The notes below the pieces were generated by a model, which was not told the origin of the DNA, did not search any database, and saw nothing but the letters and a program-made list of their open reading frames with translations. The translations under genes and the position numbers were made by a program. DNA of 64,000 nucleotides from Sphingomonas sp. PR090111-T3T-6A. Its GTDB lineage: Bacteria; Pseudomonadota; Alphaproteobacteria; Sphingomonadales; Sphingomonadaceae. The DNA is taken from the NCBI RefSeq assembly GCF_000383095.1, contig NZ_AORL01000009.1, positions 124,001 to 188,000 on the forward strand, read 5' to 3'. Positions 25,781 through 35,172 of this stretch are shown in pieces. The stretch's first letter is position 1, and every line of letters begins with the position of its first letter.

Positions 25781-26823
25781 CGAACGGCCCCGAGCCCGGC
25801 GAAGGCGGCGACGATTTCGAGGAGATCGCGCTCTTTACCCCCCAGCCCGTCTCGCTCGACGGCGACACGCCGTTCGACCAGGCCGACATCGACGCGCTGC
25901 TGGGCTTCGGCTCGGCATCGCCCGCCAAGCCCAAGAGCGGCCTGCGCGCGGTCATCGAGTCCAACGTCATCAGCCATGAGCGGCTGCCGATGCTGGAGGT
26001 GGTGTGCGAGCGCATGGTGCGCAGCTTCGCCACCTCGATGCGCAACCTCACCTCCGACGCGATCGACGTGACGCTCGACGAGGTGACATCGGTGCGCTTC
26101 GGCGAGTTCATGAACCGCGTGCCGCTACCCGCCATGATCGGCGTGTTCAACGTGCAGGAATGGGAGAATTACGGGATCGCCATCGTCGATTCCAACCTGA
26201 TCTACGCGGTGGTCGACGCGCTGCTCGGCGGGCGCAAGGGCAATTCCCCGCTGCGCATCGAGGGCCGCGCCTTCACCACGATCGAGACCAAGCTCGTATC
26301 GCGCATGGTGCAGCTCGCGCTCGACGATCTCGCCAACGCCTTCGAGGCGATCGAGCCCGTGAAGATGGAGCTGAAGCGGATCGAGACGAGCCCCCGCTTC
26401 GCCGCCATCGCCGGCCCCTCCAATATCGCCGCCGTCGCCACCTTCTCGGTCGACATGGAAGGGCGCGGGGGGCGGTTCACCGTGCTGTTGCCCTATGCCA
26501 CGATCGAGCCGGTGCGCGGGCGCCTGCTCCAGCGCTTCATGGGCGAGAAGCTCGGCCGCGATCGCATGTGGGAAGCCCATATGGCGAGCGAGCTATGGCA
26601 GACCGAGATCACCATGGATGTCGTGCTCGGCCAGCGGCAGATGCGGCTGCACGACGTCTCCAACCTCGCCGTCGGCCAGACGATCCGCCTCGATCGCGGC
26701 CCCGACGACACGCTGGAGGTCCATTGCGGCGGCGTGCCGCTGGGCCACGCGCATATCGGCCAGCGCCGCAGCAACATGGCCGTCCGCATGGTCACCGACA
26801 TCGCCCGGGAGAATGGGAAATGA
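25777..26823 (+). CDS. fliM: Flagellar motor switch protein FliM
   Basis: 348 residues from the ATG overlapping the fliL stop. The N-terminal region carries [13 protein letters not shown], the CheY-P binding motif, here displaced about 30 residues from the N-terminus. The middle CheC-like domain is clear ([27 protein letters not shown]). The C-terminal SpoA domain ends with [19 protein letters not shown]. FliM is the switch subunit that receives the chemotaxis signal. Confidence 0.96.
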   Translation: MTNGPEPGEGGDDFEEIALFTPQPVSLDGDTPFDQADIDALLGFGSASPAKPKSGLRAVIESNVISHERLPMLEVVCERMVRSFATSMRNLTSDAIDVTLDEVTSVRFGEFMNRVPLPAMIGVFNVQEWENYGIAIVDSNLIYAVVDALLGGRKGNSPLRIEGRAFTTIETKLVSRMVQLALDDLANAFEAIEPVKMELKRIETSPRFAAIAGPSNIAAVATFSVDMEGRGGRFTVLLPYATIEPVRGRLLQRFMGEKLGRDRMWEAHMASELWQTEITMDVVLGQRQMRLHDVSNLAVGQTIRLDRGPDDTLEVHCGGVPLGHAHIGQRRSNMAVRMVTDIARENGK

Positions 26824-27263
26824 CGTTCGCGAGCCTTACCAATATCGTCGTGGCCGCCCTGTGCCTGGGCGTGATCTTCCAGGGCCTGCGGATGATCCGC
26901 AACATCCGGCTGATCCAGACGGGCGATCTCGGCGACACGATCAAGTCGCTCGACCGCGCCACCGCGCAGGCCCGCGCGGTGCTGGGCGAACTGAAGGACG
27001 TGCTCGTCACCGACGGCGCCGCCAACGCCCGCATCATCGCCACCGGCGAGACGCTGCGCGACGAGCTGTCGGTGATGATCGGCATCGGCAATGCAGTGGC
27101 GGACCGCATCATGGAGGCCGCCAGCCCCGGCGACCGCCAGAAGCCGCCCGAAGCCGAACCCGCCGCGCCCAAGCCCGCCCCCAAGCGCCTTCGCCGTCGC
27201 GCCGCGTCGCGCGCCGATGCCCCGGCCGTCGAGGCTGTCCCGGCTCATGCGAGCCTCCAGTGA
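26820..27263 (+). CDS. DUF6468-like flagellar membrane protein
   Basis: 147 residues. One N-terminal membrane helix ([19 protein letters not shown]) is followed by a helical, probably coiled-coil cytoplasmic segment ([20 protein letters not shown]) and a Pro/Ala/Arg-rich tail. The place between fliM and motE matches the DUF6468 family in alphaproteobacterial flagellar operons. Its role is unknown. It overlaps both neighbours by four bases. Confidence 0.75.
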   Translation: MTFASLTNIVVAALCLGVIFQGLRMIRNIRLIQTGDLGDTIKSLDRATAQARAVLGELKDVLVTDGAANARIIATGETLRDELSVMIGIGNAVADRIMEAASPGDRQKPPEAEPAAPKPAPKRLRRRAASRADAPAVEAVPAHASLQ

Positions 27264-28003
27264 TGAAGGTCCGCTCTCTCCTCCCCGCCTCGCTCCAGCG
27301 GATCGGCTGGAAGCCGCCGCTCATCACCATGATGATGGGGGCGGCCGGCATCTCGGCCATCGCCAACGCCATGGCCTCCGCGACGCCCGCCGCCGCCCCG
27401 GTCGAGGCCGAGGTGCCGACGCGGCTGGGCACATCGATCCAGCAAAGCCTGCGAGAACGGGACCAGGCGCTCGCCGGGCAGAAGCGCGCGCTCGAACTGC
27501 GCGAGCAGGCCCAGCGCGCCGCCGAGCAGCGCCTGCAAAGCGCGATGCAGTCCGGCCAGCAGGCGGCGCCCGCCCCCGGCACGACGCCCGCGCCGATGAA
27601 CGGCACCTCGGCCGCGCCCTATGACGAGCTGGCGCGCATCTATCAGGCGATGAAGCCTGCCAAGGCCGCGCCGATCTTCGAGAAGCTCGAACTCGACGTG
27701 CAGATCGAGGTCGCCCGCCGCATGCGCGATCGCTCGACCGCGCTGCTGCTCGCCAGCATGAGCCCGGACGGCGCGGCCGAACTCAGCATGGCGATGGCCG
27801 GGCGGCATGTCGTGAAGGCTCCGCCGGCCCGCGTGGCCGCGCGGGCCGAGACGCCGGCAAAGAGCGCCTCGCCGTCCGCTGCAAAAGCGCAGGCCGCCGA
27901 CCAGAGCCAGCGCCCCCGGCATCGCCCGGTGCGCGCGGTGGCGGAGCAGGCGGCACCCGCGCCGGCCGCGGCCCCTGCGCCTCAGGTCGCCACGGCCCAG
28001 TGA
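27263..28003 (+). CDS. motE: MotE-family motor chaperone (MgtE intracellular-N-like domain)
   Basis: 246 residues. An N-terminal membrane anchor ([20 protein letters not shown]) is followed by a coiled coil ([21 protein letters not shown]) and a MgtE-N-like domain ([39 protein letters not shown]), then a long Ala/Pro tail. MotE in Rhizobium stabilises the periplasmic protein MotC; no MotC is seen here, so the name is by family. It closes the fliL operon. Confidence 0.75.
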   Translation: MKVRSLLPASLQRIGWKPPLITMMMGAAGISAIANAMASATPAAAPVEAEVPTRLGTSIQQSLRERDQALAGQKRALELREQAQRAAEQRLQSAMQSGQQAAPAPGTTPAPMNGTSAAPYDELARIYQAMKPAKAAPIFEKLELDVQIEVARRMRDRSTALLLASMSPDGAAELSMAMAGRHVVKAPPARVAARAETPAKSASPSAAKAQAADQSQRPRHRPVRAVAEQAAPAPAAAPAPQVATAQ

Positions 28004-28011
28004 GAAGAGAA

Positions 28012-28041
28012 GGCGGAGCGGCTCCCTCGGGCCGCTCCGCC
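28012..28041. terminator. Bidirectional terminator-like hairpin
   Basis: Perfect 11-bp stem (28012-28022 with 28031-28041) and an 8-base loop, between the ends of the convergent motE gene and the small gene at 28050. No T-run is present. Confidence 0.55.
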
Positions 28042-28049
28042 GCACTGCA

Positions 28050-28451
28050 TCAGGCGGGAATGGCGTCCAGCCTGACGATCAGCACGCGCGCGATGCCGGG
28101 ATGGGCGCGCTTCATCGCCGCGTTGAGGTCCGCGCTCAGCCGCCCGGCGTCCACCGGCGTGTAGCCCGATGCGTAGAGGCGCGAAAATTCCAGCGCCGCC
28201 GTCAGCGCCGTGGCGCGCAGTTCCGGCATCCGGGTGCGCAGCGTATCGGCGGCGCCCACGCTGTCCGCCTCCAGCACCAGCGTGACGCTCAGCGCCCCCT
28301 CGATCCGGCTCTCGCCGAAGATGGGCGTGGTGATCTCGCTCAGCGCGACGAATTGCGGGGCCAGCGCCGTCGCCGGGCGCGACGCGGCGGACGCATCGCT
28401 CGCGGCCAGCACCGACAAGGCGGTGATCGCGGTGTTGACGGCCTTGCGCAT
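28050..28451 (-). CDS. Exported FliL-like protein of unknown function
   Basis: 133 residues from ATG 28451. A signal peptide (cleavage near ASAAS) precedes a ~100-residue domain. Its layout matches the protein at 54220-54645: FV, then PI near residue 43, a strand with glutamate, RxRMPELRATAL, YASGYTPVDAGRL and a final IVRLDAIPA. The counterpart there reads RKNMPLLLDAV, MASGPDGLVPG and IVTQATPA. The fold resembles the periplasmic FliL domain. I infer a distant pair of motor-associated periplasmic proteins. Confidence 0.65.
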   Translation of the reverse strand: MRKAVNTAITALSVLAASDASAASRPATALAPQFVALSEITTPIFGESRIEGALSVTLVLEADSVGAADTLRTRMPELRATALTAALEFSRLYASGYTPVDAGRLSADLNAAMKRAHPGIARVLIVRLDAIPA

Positions 28452-28520
28452 ATCGGACTCCGGATGACCCTGAACGCGCCGATCCAACGGGCGCGGGAAC
28501 GAACCGGCGGCTCGTTCCTC

Positions 28521-28530
28521 TTCTATAATA
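28521..28530. promoter_or_regulatory. Divergent flagellar promoter element (28554 unit / 28050 gene)
   Basis: Plus strand TTCTATAAT (28521-28529), one mismatch, 24 bases before the ATG at 28554. The near-palindrome CTATAATAG gives a minus-strand CTCTATTAT that could drive the gene starting at 28451. Confidence 0.5.
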
Positions 28531-28553
28531 GAGGGAAAAGCAGGGAGCCCCCC

Positions 28554-28799
28554 ATGAGCCACGATCAGCGCCCCGGCCGGGTGCGCGTGTTTTCGTCCGG
28601 CAGCCCGGCCGGAACGCCGCAGCGCCGCCGGACCGATCCGCCCCCGGCGCCCGCCGCGCCGCCGCCCGCCGAGGTCGTATCCCCGGCCGGGCCATCGCTG
28701 CGCACGCTGGCGATCCGGGGAGCGCTGTTCCTTGTCGCCTGCGCGGCCGGGGGGGCGCTCGCCGAGGCCTATCACCTGCCCGAGATGCTTGTCCGATGA
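28554..28799 (+). CDS. Small single-pass membrane protein
   Basis: 81 residues. A basic, Pro/Arg-rich N-terminus (about 45 residues) is followed by one membrane helix (LAIRGALFLVACAAGGAL), ending in EAYHLPEMLVR. No family recognised. The ATG has AGGGAG upstream. Its stop overlaps the start of the next gene by ATGA, so the two products probably act together. A flagellar-type promoter element lies just upstream. Confidence 0.7.
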   Translation: MSHDQRPGRVRVFSSGSPAGTPQRRRTDPPPAPAAPPPAEVVSPAGPSLRTLAIRGALFLVACAAGGALAEAYHLPEMLVR

Positions 28800-30562
28800 A
28801 ATGGCCCCTGTTGCTGGCGTCGGCGGCCGCGATCGCGGCGCCTTCCCTTCCACCCGCCACGTCGCCCACGCCCGTGCCCGCCCCGGCACCGCCGCCCGCG
28901 CGCCTGCCGGGCTTCGCGGCGGAGCTGGCGCAGGGCACGCCGATTGCCAACGGCAATAGCTGGGCAACGCTGCCCGAGGCCGACGCCTGGCGCGCGCTGG
29001 CCGCGTCTTCCGGCATCCAGCGCCAGCGCGTGCGCTGGGCCTTCGCGCGCAGCCTGATCGGGCGCGGGCGCGGTGCCGAGGCGATCGGCCTGCTCGACCT
29101 GATGGCCGACGACGACCCCGATCTCACGATGGTCGACAATTGGCGGCTGGCCCATGGCGCGGCCGAGGTGCTGATGGCACGCTGGGACGACGCGTCGCGC
29201 GATCTCTCCACGGGCATGCTGGGCGGCAATGCCGAAGCCTGCGCGTGGCGGCTGCGCGCGCTCGCCGAGGCGGGCCTGCCGGCCGAAGCCCTCTCGCTGG
29301 TCGCCTGCGCGCGTTCCGTGATCGAGCGGCGTTCGCCGGAAGCCCGTGCGCCCTTTCTCGTCGCGGCAGCGCGAGCGGCGGTCGACGGAGGCCAGCCCCG
29401 GCTCGCTTTGTCCTGGCTCTCCACGCTGCCGGACCGTGATCCGGCGGCCAATCTCTATCGCGGACGCGCCGACGGCCTGATGGGCAATGCCGGCGAAGCC
29501 CGCCTCCGGCTTGCCCGCGTCGAGAAGAGCGGCACGGCGGCGGAGCGCGCCAACGCCCGGCTGAGCGGAATCGAGCTGGCCTCGGCGAACGGCTGGATCA
29601 AACCCGCCGAGACGATCCGCCAGCTCGACGCCTTCCGCTATCGCTGGCGTGGCGACACGATCGAGGAGCGCGCGCTGCGCCTCGGCTACCAGACCGCCAT
29701 CCGCACCGGCGATCTCGACGCGACGCTGCGCACCGGCGCGACGCTCTACCGCTTCTACGATCCCGCACGGCAGGGGCCGGACTTCGTGGCCACGCTTCAG
29801 GCGAAGCTCGCCGCCGCGCTGGACCCTGCGGGCGGCCTGCCGCTCGATCGGGCGGCGGGGCTGTTCTGGGATTATCGCGACCTGCTGCCCGGCGGGGCCG
29901 AGGGCGACCTCCTGGTGACCAAGCTCGCCGGCCGGTTGCAGGCCGCCGAACTCTACCAGCGCGCCGCCGAACTGTATGAGCATCAGCTTCTGGTGCGCGC
30001 GACGGACCTTTCGCAGGGTCCGCTCTCGGTGAAGGTGGCCTCGCTCTATGTGCTCGCGGGCCGCCCCGATCGCGCGGTGGTGGCGATGCGCAAGACGGCC
30101 AATGCCGCCTATCCGGACGCGATGCTGTTCGAGCGCAAGCGCGTCGAGGCGGTCGCGCTCAACCAGCTTGGACGCGTGCGCGAGGCAGACGCCGTGCTTC
30201 AGGACGTGCCCGGCGGCGGCGCGATCCGGGGCGAGATGGCGTGGAAACGGCATGACTGGGCGACCGTCGCCACGGAGACCAAGGCCCAGCTCCCGACCGT
30301 CGGTGCTCTCAGCGATGTCGGCCAGGCGATCGTGCTGCGCCGCGCGATCGCGCTCGCCATGCTGCGGCAGGAGGACGAGCTGGCGGCGCTCCACGCCCGC
30401 TACGCCCCGGCCTTCGCCCGCCTGCCCAACGGCCCGGTGTTCGCAGCACTCACCAGCGCGCCGGGCGCCACCGATCCGGCGCTGTTCGCCAAGGCGATGG
30501 CCGCGCTGCCCTCGGCGAGCCCGGTCGGCGATCTGGCCGAGCTGATCGACGCCGGCGCATGA
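28796..30562 (+). CDS. Exported helical-repeat (TPR-like) protein, flagellar locus
   Basis: 588 residues with an N-terminal signal peptide (LLLASAAAIAAPSLPP) and a Pro-rich linker. The remainder is continuous short helices with TPR-like A-x-x-A spacing (AEALSLVACARSVIERRSPEA; GRLQAAELYQRAAELYEHQL), so a periplasmic alpha-solenoid is likely. No enzymatic motif was seen. It is translationally coupled to the small membrane protein before it and controlled by a flagellar-type promoter element. It could be a motor scaffold comparable in role, not sequence, to periplasmic MotC-like proteins; this is inference. Confidence 0.7.
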   Translation: MKWPLLLASAAAIAAPSLPPATSPTPVPAPAPPPARLPGFAAELAQGTPIANGNSWATLPEADAWRALAASSGIQRQRVRWAFARSLIGRGRGAEAIGLLDLMADDDPDLTMVDNWRLAHGAAEVLMARWDDASRDLSTGMLGGNAEACAWRLRALAEAGLPAEALSLVACARSVIERRSPEARAPFLVAAARAAVDGGQPRLALSWLSTLPDRDPAANLYRGRADGLMGNAGEARLRLARVEKSGTAAERANARLSGIELASANGWIKPAETIRQLDAFRYRWRGDTIEERALRLGYQTAIRTGDLDATLRTGATLYRFYDPARQGPDFVATLQAKLAAALDPAGGLPLDRAAGLFWDYRDLLPGGAEGDLLVTKLAGRLQAAELYQRAAELYEHQLLVRATDLSQGPLSVKVASLYVLAGRPDRAVVAMRKTANAAYPDAMLFERKRVEAVALNQLGRVREADAVLQDVPGGGAIRGEMAWKRHDWATVATETKAQLPTVGALSDVGQAIVLRRAIALAMLRQEDELAALHARYAPAFARLPNGPVFAALTSAPGATDPALFAKAMAALPSASPVGDLAELIDAGA

Positions 30563-30566
30563 GAAA

Positions 30567-30597
30567 GGGGGCGCCCGGCCAGCCGCCGGACGCCCCC
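30567..30597. terminator. Terminator-like hairpin between convergent genes
   Basis: Arms GGGGGCGCCCGG and CCGGACGCCCCC pair with one mismatch, loop CCAGCCG. It separates the helical-repeat gene from flgL. No T-run. Confidence 0.5.
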
Positions 30598-30622
30598 TCC
30601 CGGAGCCCATGATGGTGATGCT

Positions 30623-31531
30623 TCAGTCGAAGAAGTTCAGCAGCGACATGCCGTTCAGCTTCTGCAACGCGGCATAGGAGGCCTGAAGCTGGGTGGTGCG
30701 GTTCGAGAGATCATAGGCCACCTGATCCATGTCCGCGTCTTCCGCGTCGCCGACCACCTGCGTGAGCAGGGTGGCGCGATCCTGCGCCCGATTGCCGAAC
30801 GCCTCCACCTTGTTCATCATGTCACCGTTGCGCGCATCGACCGAGCGCAGGTCGGTCAGGCCCTGATCGATCTGGCCCATGGCGGTCTTGAGGCCGTCCA
30901 TCTGCGCGTCGGTCAGCTTGTCGCCGAACGGCGCGAGCCCGGCCAGCGTGCTGAACGCCTGCACCAGCCCGGTGCCGATGTCGCTGGCGCCGATGCCATA
31001 TTGCGTGTCGACATTGTCGCTGAGCCGCGCCGTGGTGCGCACATCGTCATTGCCGAAGGCGGCCTCCGGCGGCGTCAGGCCGATCATGTCCGAAAGCTGG
31101 TTCGGCTTGAAGGGCTGGCTGTCGGTCTGCGACCCGGCGAAGATCGGCACGCCGGCCTCGTTGGCGTTGAGGGAATCGCGCAGATCGTTGAACGCCTCCT
31201 CGATCGCGGAGCCCAGATCCGGCGAATCCCCGGTGCCGATCGCCTTGAGCAGCTTGGTCTTGAGGTCGCTCACGCTGTCGTCGATCGTGCCGAGGCTCAC
31301 CTTGTAGAAGCCCAGCGTGGTGTCGACGCGCTTGGCGACCACGCCCTGCGCCTGCTGCTGCGCCAGCATCGACGATGCCGAGAGCACCCGGCCGACATTG
31401 CTGCCGAGCGAGGCATAGTCCTGCACCTTCTTCGTCGTCTCAAGCTGGATGTTCAGGTTGGCGACCTGCTCTCGCGAGCGGCTCAATGCAGCGGAGATGA
31501 CGTTCTGCTGCGCCATGGTAGCGACTCTCAT
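30623..31531 (-). CDS. flgL: Hook-filament junction protein FlgL
   Basis: 302 residues. The N-terminal flagellin-like helix (MAQQNVISAALSRSREQVAN) and the C-terminal end (QLQASYAALQKLNGMSLLNFF) are typical of FlgL/HAP3. FlgL joins hook and filament. The ATG at 31531 has GAGGGAG six bases upstream. It follows flgK by 11 bases and is the last gene of flgE-flgK-flgL. Confidence 0.94.
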   Translation of the reverse strand: MRVATMAQQNVISAALSRSREQVANLNIQLETTKKVQDYASLGSNVGRVLSASSMLAQQQAQGVVAKRVDTTLGFYKVSLGTIDDSVSDLKTKLLKAIGTGDSPDLGSAIEEAFNDLRDSLNANEAGVPIFAGSQTDSQPFKPNQLSDMIGLTPPEAAFGNDDVRTTARLSDNVDTQYGIGASDIGTGLVQAFSTLAGLAPFGDKLTDAQMDGLKTAMGQIDQGLTDLRSVDARNGDMMNKVEAFGNRAQDRATLLTQVVGDAEDADMDQVAYDLSNRTTQLQASYAALQKLNGMSLLNFFD

Positions 31532-31542
31532 ACCAAACTCCC

Positions 31543-33642
31543 TCAGCTCACCATGTTGAGAAGCGTGTCGTACATGCTGCTGGCGGTGGTCAGCACGCGG
31601 GCGGCCGCCGAATAGCTGTTTTGCAGCACGACCATCTGGGCCAGTTCCTCGTCGATGTTGACGCCCGCGAAGCTGTCCCGCCGGTTGACGGCGTCGTCGC
31701 GGCGCGCGGCGGTGTCGGTGGCGTTGGTCTGGGCCTGCGCGGCGTCGTTGCCGATGTCGCCGAAGAGCTGGTTGGCATACTGCCCGATGCTGCTCTTCAC
31801 GCCCTTGCCGAAATCGGCCTGGCCGTTCAGCACGTCGATGAAGTTGTTGGCGCCGGTGGTGTCGCCCTTGCCGATACCGTTCTCGCCCACCGCGGCGCCG
31901 GCCTTGTAGACCGCGAGCGGCAGCCGCGAGACGTCCGACGCGATATCGGGCCGCACCTTGGCGGAGGACAGGCCGGCATAATCGCCGCTCAGCCCCGACA
32001 GCGCCGAGAAGGACACGCCGGTGCCGTTGCGGTTGGTGGAGTCGGATGGAATGGTGACGGTGGCGCCCGCCGCCTGCGCATTGGGCGTGAAGCGGATCTG
32101 GCCCCGGTCATCCAGCGCGAAGCTGCCGAACGCCGAGAGCGAGCTGCCGTTGAGCCCGTTGATGACATCGCCGAAGGTCTGCCCCGGAGCCCCGCTCAGC
32201 GTATAGCTGCCGAGTTCGCGGCCCGCGGAATCGCGCAGCACGATCTGCGCAGTCTGGCCGGTGGCGAAGCCGGTCGGATCGGTCGCGTCGAAGCCCGAGG
32301 GGACGAGCGGGTTGCCGTCGCTCCGCACCAGATCGTTGAGCCCGAAATATTGCGAGAAGCCGACGCCGGCGCGATCGCTCGGCGTCGTCGGGTCCTGCGC
32401 CACGGCGACGCCGTTGTCCGAGTTCGCCGCCTTGATGCTGAGCGTGCCGTCCGCCGAGAGCGTCGCCGTGCCCAGCCCGCCGAGCCCGGCATTGATCGCG
32501 TTCACCGCATCGTCGACGGTGGCTGTCGGCCCCAGCGCGTCGAAATCGATGGTGGTGGTGGCGAGCACCGTGCCGTCCTGCGCGGTGACGGCGAACACCG
32601 CCTTGCCGGTGAAGCCCAGCCGGTCGCTGCCGATGAGCCCGCTCGGCCGGCCGTCGAGCGACTGCGGCGCCGGCTGCGTCGTGCCCGCATTGGAGGCGGA
32701 GTTGAGCGCACCGGCGAGCCCGCCGTACATGGAGCCCATGCGCTCGGCATAAGCGGGCAGCGTCTTGTCGCGCAGCTTCAGCAGACCGCCCAGCTTGCCG
32801 CCGATGGTGCCGCCGTCGATCGTCTCGCCGGTCGTCGGCCCCGGCTGGCCCGCGGCGTCGGCGAAGCGGATATCGATCGGCGGATAGGTCGACTGCGAGG
32901 CCGTGTTACCGGCCGGATAGCTCAGAAGGCGCAGCCTGCCGTCGAGCAGCGCCTGCCCCGAGGCGGTGTCGATCGTCACGCGGCCGTCCGGCTGGTCGCG
33001 GACGGTGACGTTCATCAGCCCGCTCAGTTCCTGAAGCGCGGACACCCGCTCGTCCTCGGGGCCGGCGGTGCTGTGGCCCTGCCCCTTGAGCGTCGACACC
33101 GTGTCGTTCAGGTCGTCGATCTTGCTGAGCAGGACGTTGATGCGGCTGACCGTGGTGCTGACGTCGCTTGCGACATTGGCGCGCAGCCCGTCGATGTCCT
33201 GATCCAGCCCGCCCATCGAATCGAGCAGGTTCTGCACGCTGCTGACGAACTGGTTGCGGGTCTGCCCGGGGTCCTGCGAGCCGGTCATCTTGGTGGCGTT
33301 GGCCAGCACATCGTTGAGCTGCTCGGGCAGGCCCGTGCCGCTGCCCGGCTTGCCGAGATAGGACTGGAGCTGATCCAGATAGCTGGAGAGGACATCCGCC
33401 TGCCCGGCATCCCCGCCGCGCCGGTAGACGGCATTCTCCAGATAGCGGTCCGCCACCCGCTCCGGCTCGGACACCAGCACGCCGTTGGTGCGGCCGGCCG
33501 CGACATTGCTGGTGACGGCCACCCTCTGCCGCGCATAGCCCGGCGTGTTGACGTTCGAGATGTTGTTGGACACCGCCCCCATCCCCGCCTGCGAGGCGGC
33601 GAGGCCAGACATGGCGGTTCCGAGAATGTCGTTGAGAGACAC
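31543..33642 (-). CDS. flgK: Hook-associated protein FlgK
   Basis: 699 residues. The N-terminus MSLNDILGTAMSGLAASQAG with NNISNVNTPGYARQR, and the C-terminus VNIDEELAQMVVLQNSYSAA and LTTASSMYDTLLNMV, are diagnostic. FlgK is the first junction protein above the hook. Start is GTG 33642 with GGAAG upstream. It lies between flgE and flgL in the same transcription unit. Confidence 0.97.
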   Translation of the reverse strand: MSLNDILGTAMSGLAASQAGMGAVSNNISNVNTPGYARQRVAVTSNVAAGRTNGVLVSEPERVADRYLENAVYRRGGDAGQADVLSSYLDQLQSYLGKPGSGTGLPEQLNDVLANATKMTGSQDPGQTRNQFVSSVQNLLDSMGGLDQDIDGLRANVASDVSTTVSRINVLLSKIDDLNDTVSTLKGQGHSTAGPEDERVSALQELSGLMNVTVRDQPDGRVTIDTASGQALLDGRLRLLSYPAGNTASQSTYPPIDIRFADAAGQPGPTTGETIDGGTIGGKLGGLLKLRDKTLPAYAERMGSMYGGLAGALNSASNAGTTQPAPQSLDGRPSGLIGSDRLGFTGKAVFAVTAQDGTVLATTTIDFDALGPTATVDDAVNAINAGLGGLGTATLSADGTLSIKAANSDNGVAVAQDPTTPSDRAGVGFSQYFGLNDLVRSDGNPLVPSGFDATDPTGFATGQTAQIVLRDSAGRELGSYTLSGAPGQTFGDVINGLNGSSLSAFGSFALDDRGQIRFTPNAQAAGATVTIPSDSTNRNGTGVSFSALSGLSGDYAGLSSAKVRPDIASDVSRLPLAVYKAGAAVGENGIGKGDTTGANNFIDVLNGQADFGKGVKSSIGQYANQLFGDIGNDAAQAQTNATDTAARRDDAVNRRDSFAGVNIDEELAQMVVLQNSYSAAARVLTTASSMYDTLLNMVS

Positions 33643-33701
33643 GGGATGGCTTCCTTCGGACTATCGGAAGATGGGGATGGGGCGGTGGCCGGGAGGAAGC
33701 G

Positions 33702-35000
33702 TCAGCGCTTGAGGTCGCTCAGCTCCTGAAGCATCTGGTCCACCGTCGTGATGATCTTCGACGAGGCGCTGTAGGCGCGCTGGAAGCGGATCATGTTGGT
33801 GAACTCGGTGCCCAGATCGGCGGTCGAGCCTTCGAGCATGTTCTCGGTGATCTTGCCGGAGCCCTGCGTGCCGGCGGGATTGATGAGCGCGTTACCGGAA
33901 TCGTCAGACACGGTGTAGGCATTGCCCTGGATCGCGGTGAGACCGTCGGGGTTGGCGAAGGTGGCGATCGGAAGCTGGTAGATCGGGCGGATCTCGCCCT
34001 TGTCGAACACCGCGCTGACGACGCCGCTATCCGAGACGGTGATGCCGGTGACGGCGCCGAACAGCCCGCCGTCTACCGAGGAGCCGATCAACCCGGACGC
34101 ATCGCTCGTCTGGGTCAGGCCGTCGAGCTTGCCGTCGGTGCCGAGGCCGAGCTTGATCGGCTGCGCGCCCGCGCCGTTGGTCCAGCCGGGGTTGAGGCCC
34201 GCGAACAGCGCCGGGTCCGAACCCGCCGCGTCGAGGCTGCCGTCCGGGTTGAACTCCACCTGCCCCGTGGCGAGGATGCCGTCGGCCGCCGATACGTCGC
34301 TCGCCGGGACGGCATAGACTTCTGCCTGCCAGGTGTTCGGGCCGGTCTTCACGAATCCGAGGTTGAGCTGATGCTCGCCGCCCTGCTCGTCATAGACGGT
34401 GATCGGGCGCGAGAATTGCGCCGTCACATTGCCCTTGGCGATATCGCCCGCCGTATAGCCCGTGATCTCCTGCGTGCTCGATTGCAGGTTGATCTGCACA
34501 TTGGCGAAGGTGGTGGGCTCCGCCGTGCCGGACAGCGCCTTGTAGTTGATCGTCTGAAGATCGCTCAGATTGCCGTTGTTGGTGAAATTGCCGTTGGAAT
34601 CGAGCGGCCAGCCCTGGAGATAATAGCCGGAGGAGTTCTTCAGGAAGCCGGAGTCGTCCGGCGAGAAGGAACCCGCACGCGTATAGGCGACCTTGCTGTC
34701 CGCGCCCGTGCCGTCGCGCACGACGAAGAAGCCGTTGCCGTTGATGGCGAGATCGTAGCTGCTGCCGGTCTGCAAGGGCGTGCCCGCCTTCGAGATATAT
34801 TGCCGGGTGACCATGTTGACGCCGCCCGCGGCATAGGCGCCGCCATGGCCGCCGCCGCCGACCAGCGTGCTGAAGTCGGCCGCGACCGCCTTGTAGCCGA
34901 CCGTGTTGACGTTGGTGATGTTGTCGGCGACCGTCGCCATCGCGGCGGACTGAGCGTTCAGACCCGAGACGCCGGCATACAGAGCGGAATAGAGGCTCAC
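33702..35000 (-). CDS. flgE: Flagellar hook protein FlgE
   Basis: 432 residues. The N-terminus (GVSGLNAQSAAMATVADNI; NVNTVGYKA) and C-terminus (FTNMIRFQRAYSASSKIIT; VDQMLQELSDLKR) are the conserved hook helices, and the middle has hook D1/D2 strands. FlgE polymerises into the universal joint. Start is GTG 35000, preceded by GGAGAAAGTT. It is the first gene of its unit and divergent from flbT. Confidence 0.97.
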   Translation of the reverse strand: MSLYSALYAGVSGLNAQSAAMATVADNITNVNTVGYKAVAADFSTLVGGGGHGGAYAAGGVNMVTRQYISKAGTPLQTGSSYDLAINGNGFFVVRDGTGADSKVAYTRAGSFSPDDSGFLKNSSGYYLQGWPLDSNGNFTNNGNLSDLQTINYKALSGTAEPTTFANVQINLQSSTQEITGYTAGDIAKGNVTAQFSRPITVYDEQGGEHQLNLGFVKTGPNTWQAEVYAVPASDVSAADGILATGQVEFNPDGSLDAAGSDPALFAGLNPGWTNGAGAQPIKLGLGTDGKLDGLTQTSDASGLIGSSVDGGLFGAVTGITVSDSGVVSAVFDKGEIRPIYQLPIATFANPDGLTAIQGNAYTVSDDSGNALINPAGTQGSGKITENMLEGSTADLGTEFTNMIRFQRAYSASSKIITTVDQMLQELSDLKR

Positions 35001-35062
35001 AACTTTCTCCGTGCGCAGTGGTCGGCGGGCCGCCTTCGGGCATCCCGTCCTTTGCCAGCATC

Positions 35063-35071
35063 ATTGTAGGA
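35063..35071 (-). promoter_or_regulatory. Flagellar promoter element, flgE-flgK-flgL
   Basis: Minus-strand TCCTACAAT, one mismatch, 63 bases before the flgE GTG. Confidence 0.55.
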
Positions 35072-35136
35072 AGGGCCCGAAGCCCGCCAAATACGGGGAA
35101 AATTTTTCCTAGCTGAACCCGGCTGCCCCGCCATGC

Positions 35137-35145
35137 TCCTATAAT
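35137..35145 (+). promoter_or_regulatory. Flagellar promoter element, flbT-fliI-fliJ unit
   Basis: Perfect TCCTATAAT, 28 bases before the flbT ATG and separate from the divergent flgE element 70 bases away. Confidence 0.65.
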
Positions 35146-35172
35146 ATCGGAAACACACTGACGGGGACCGGA

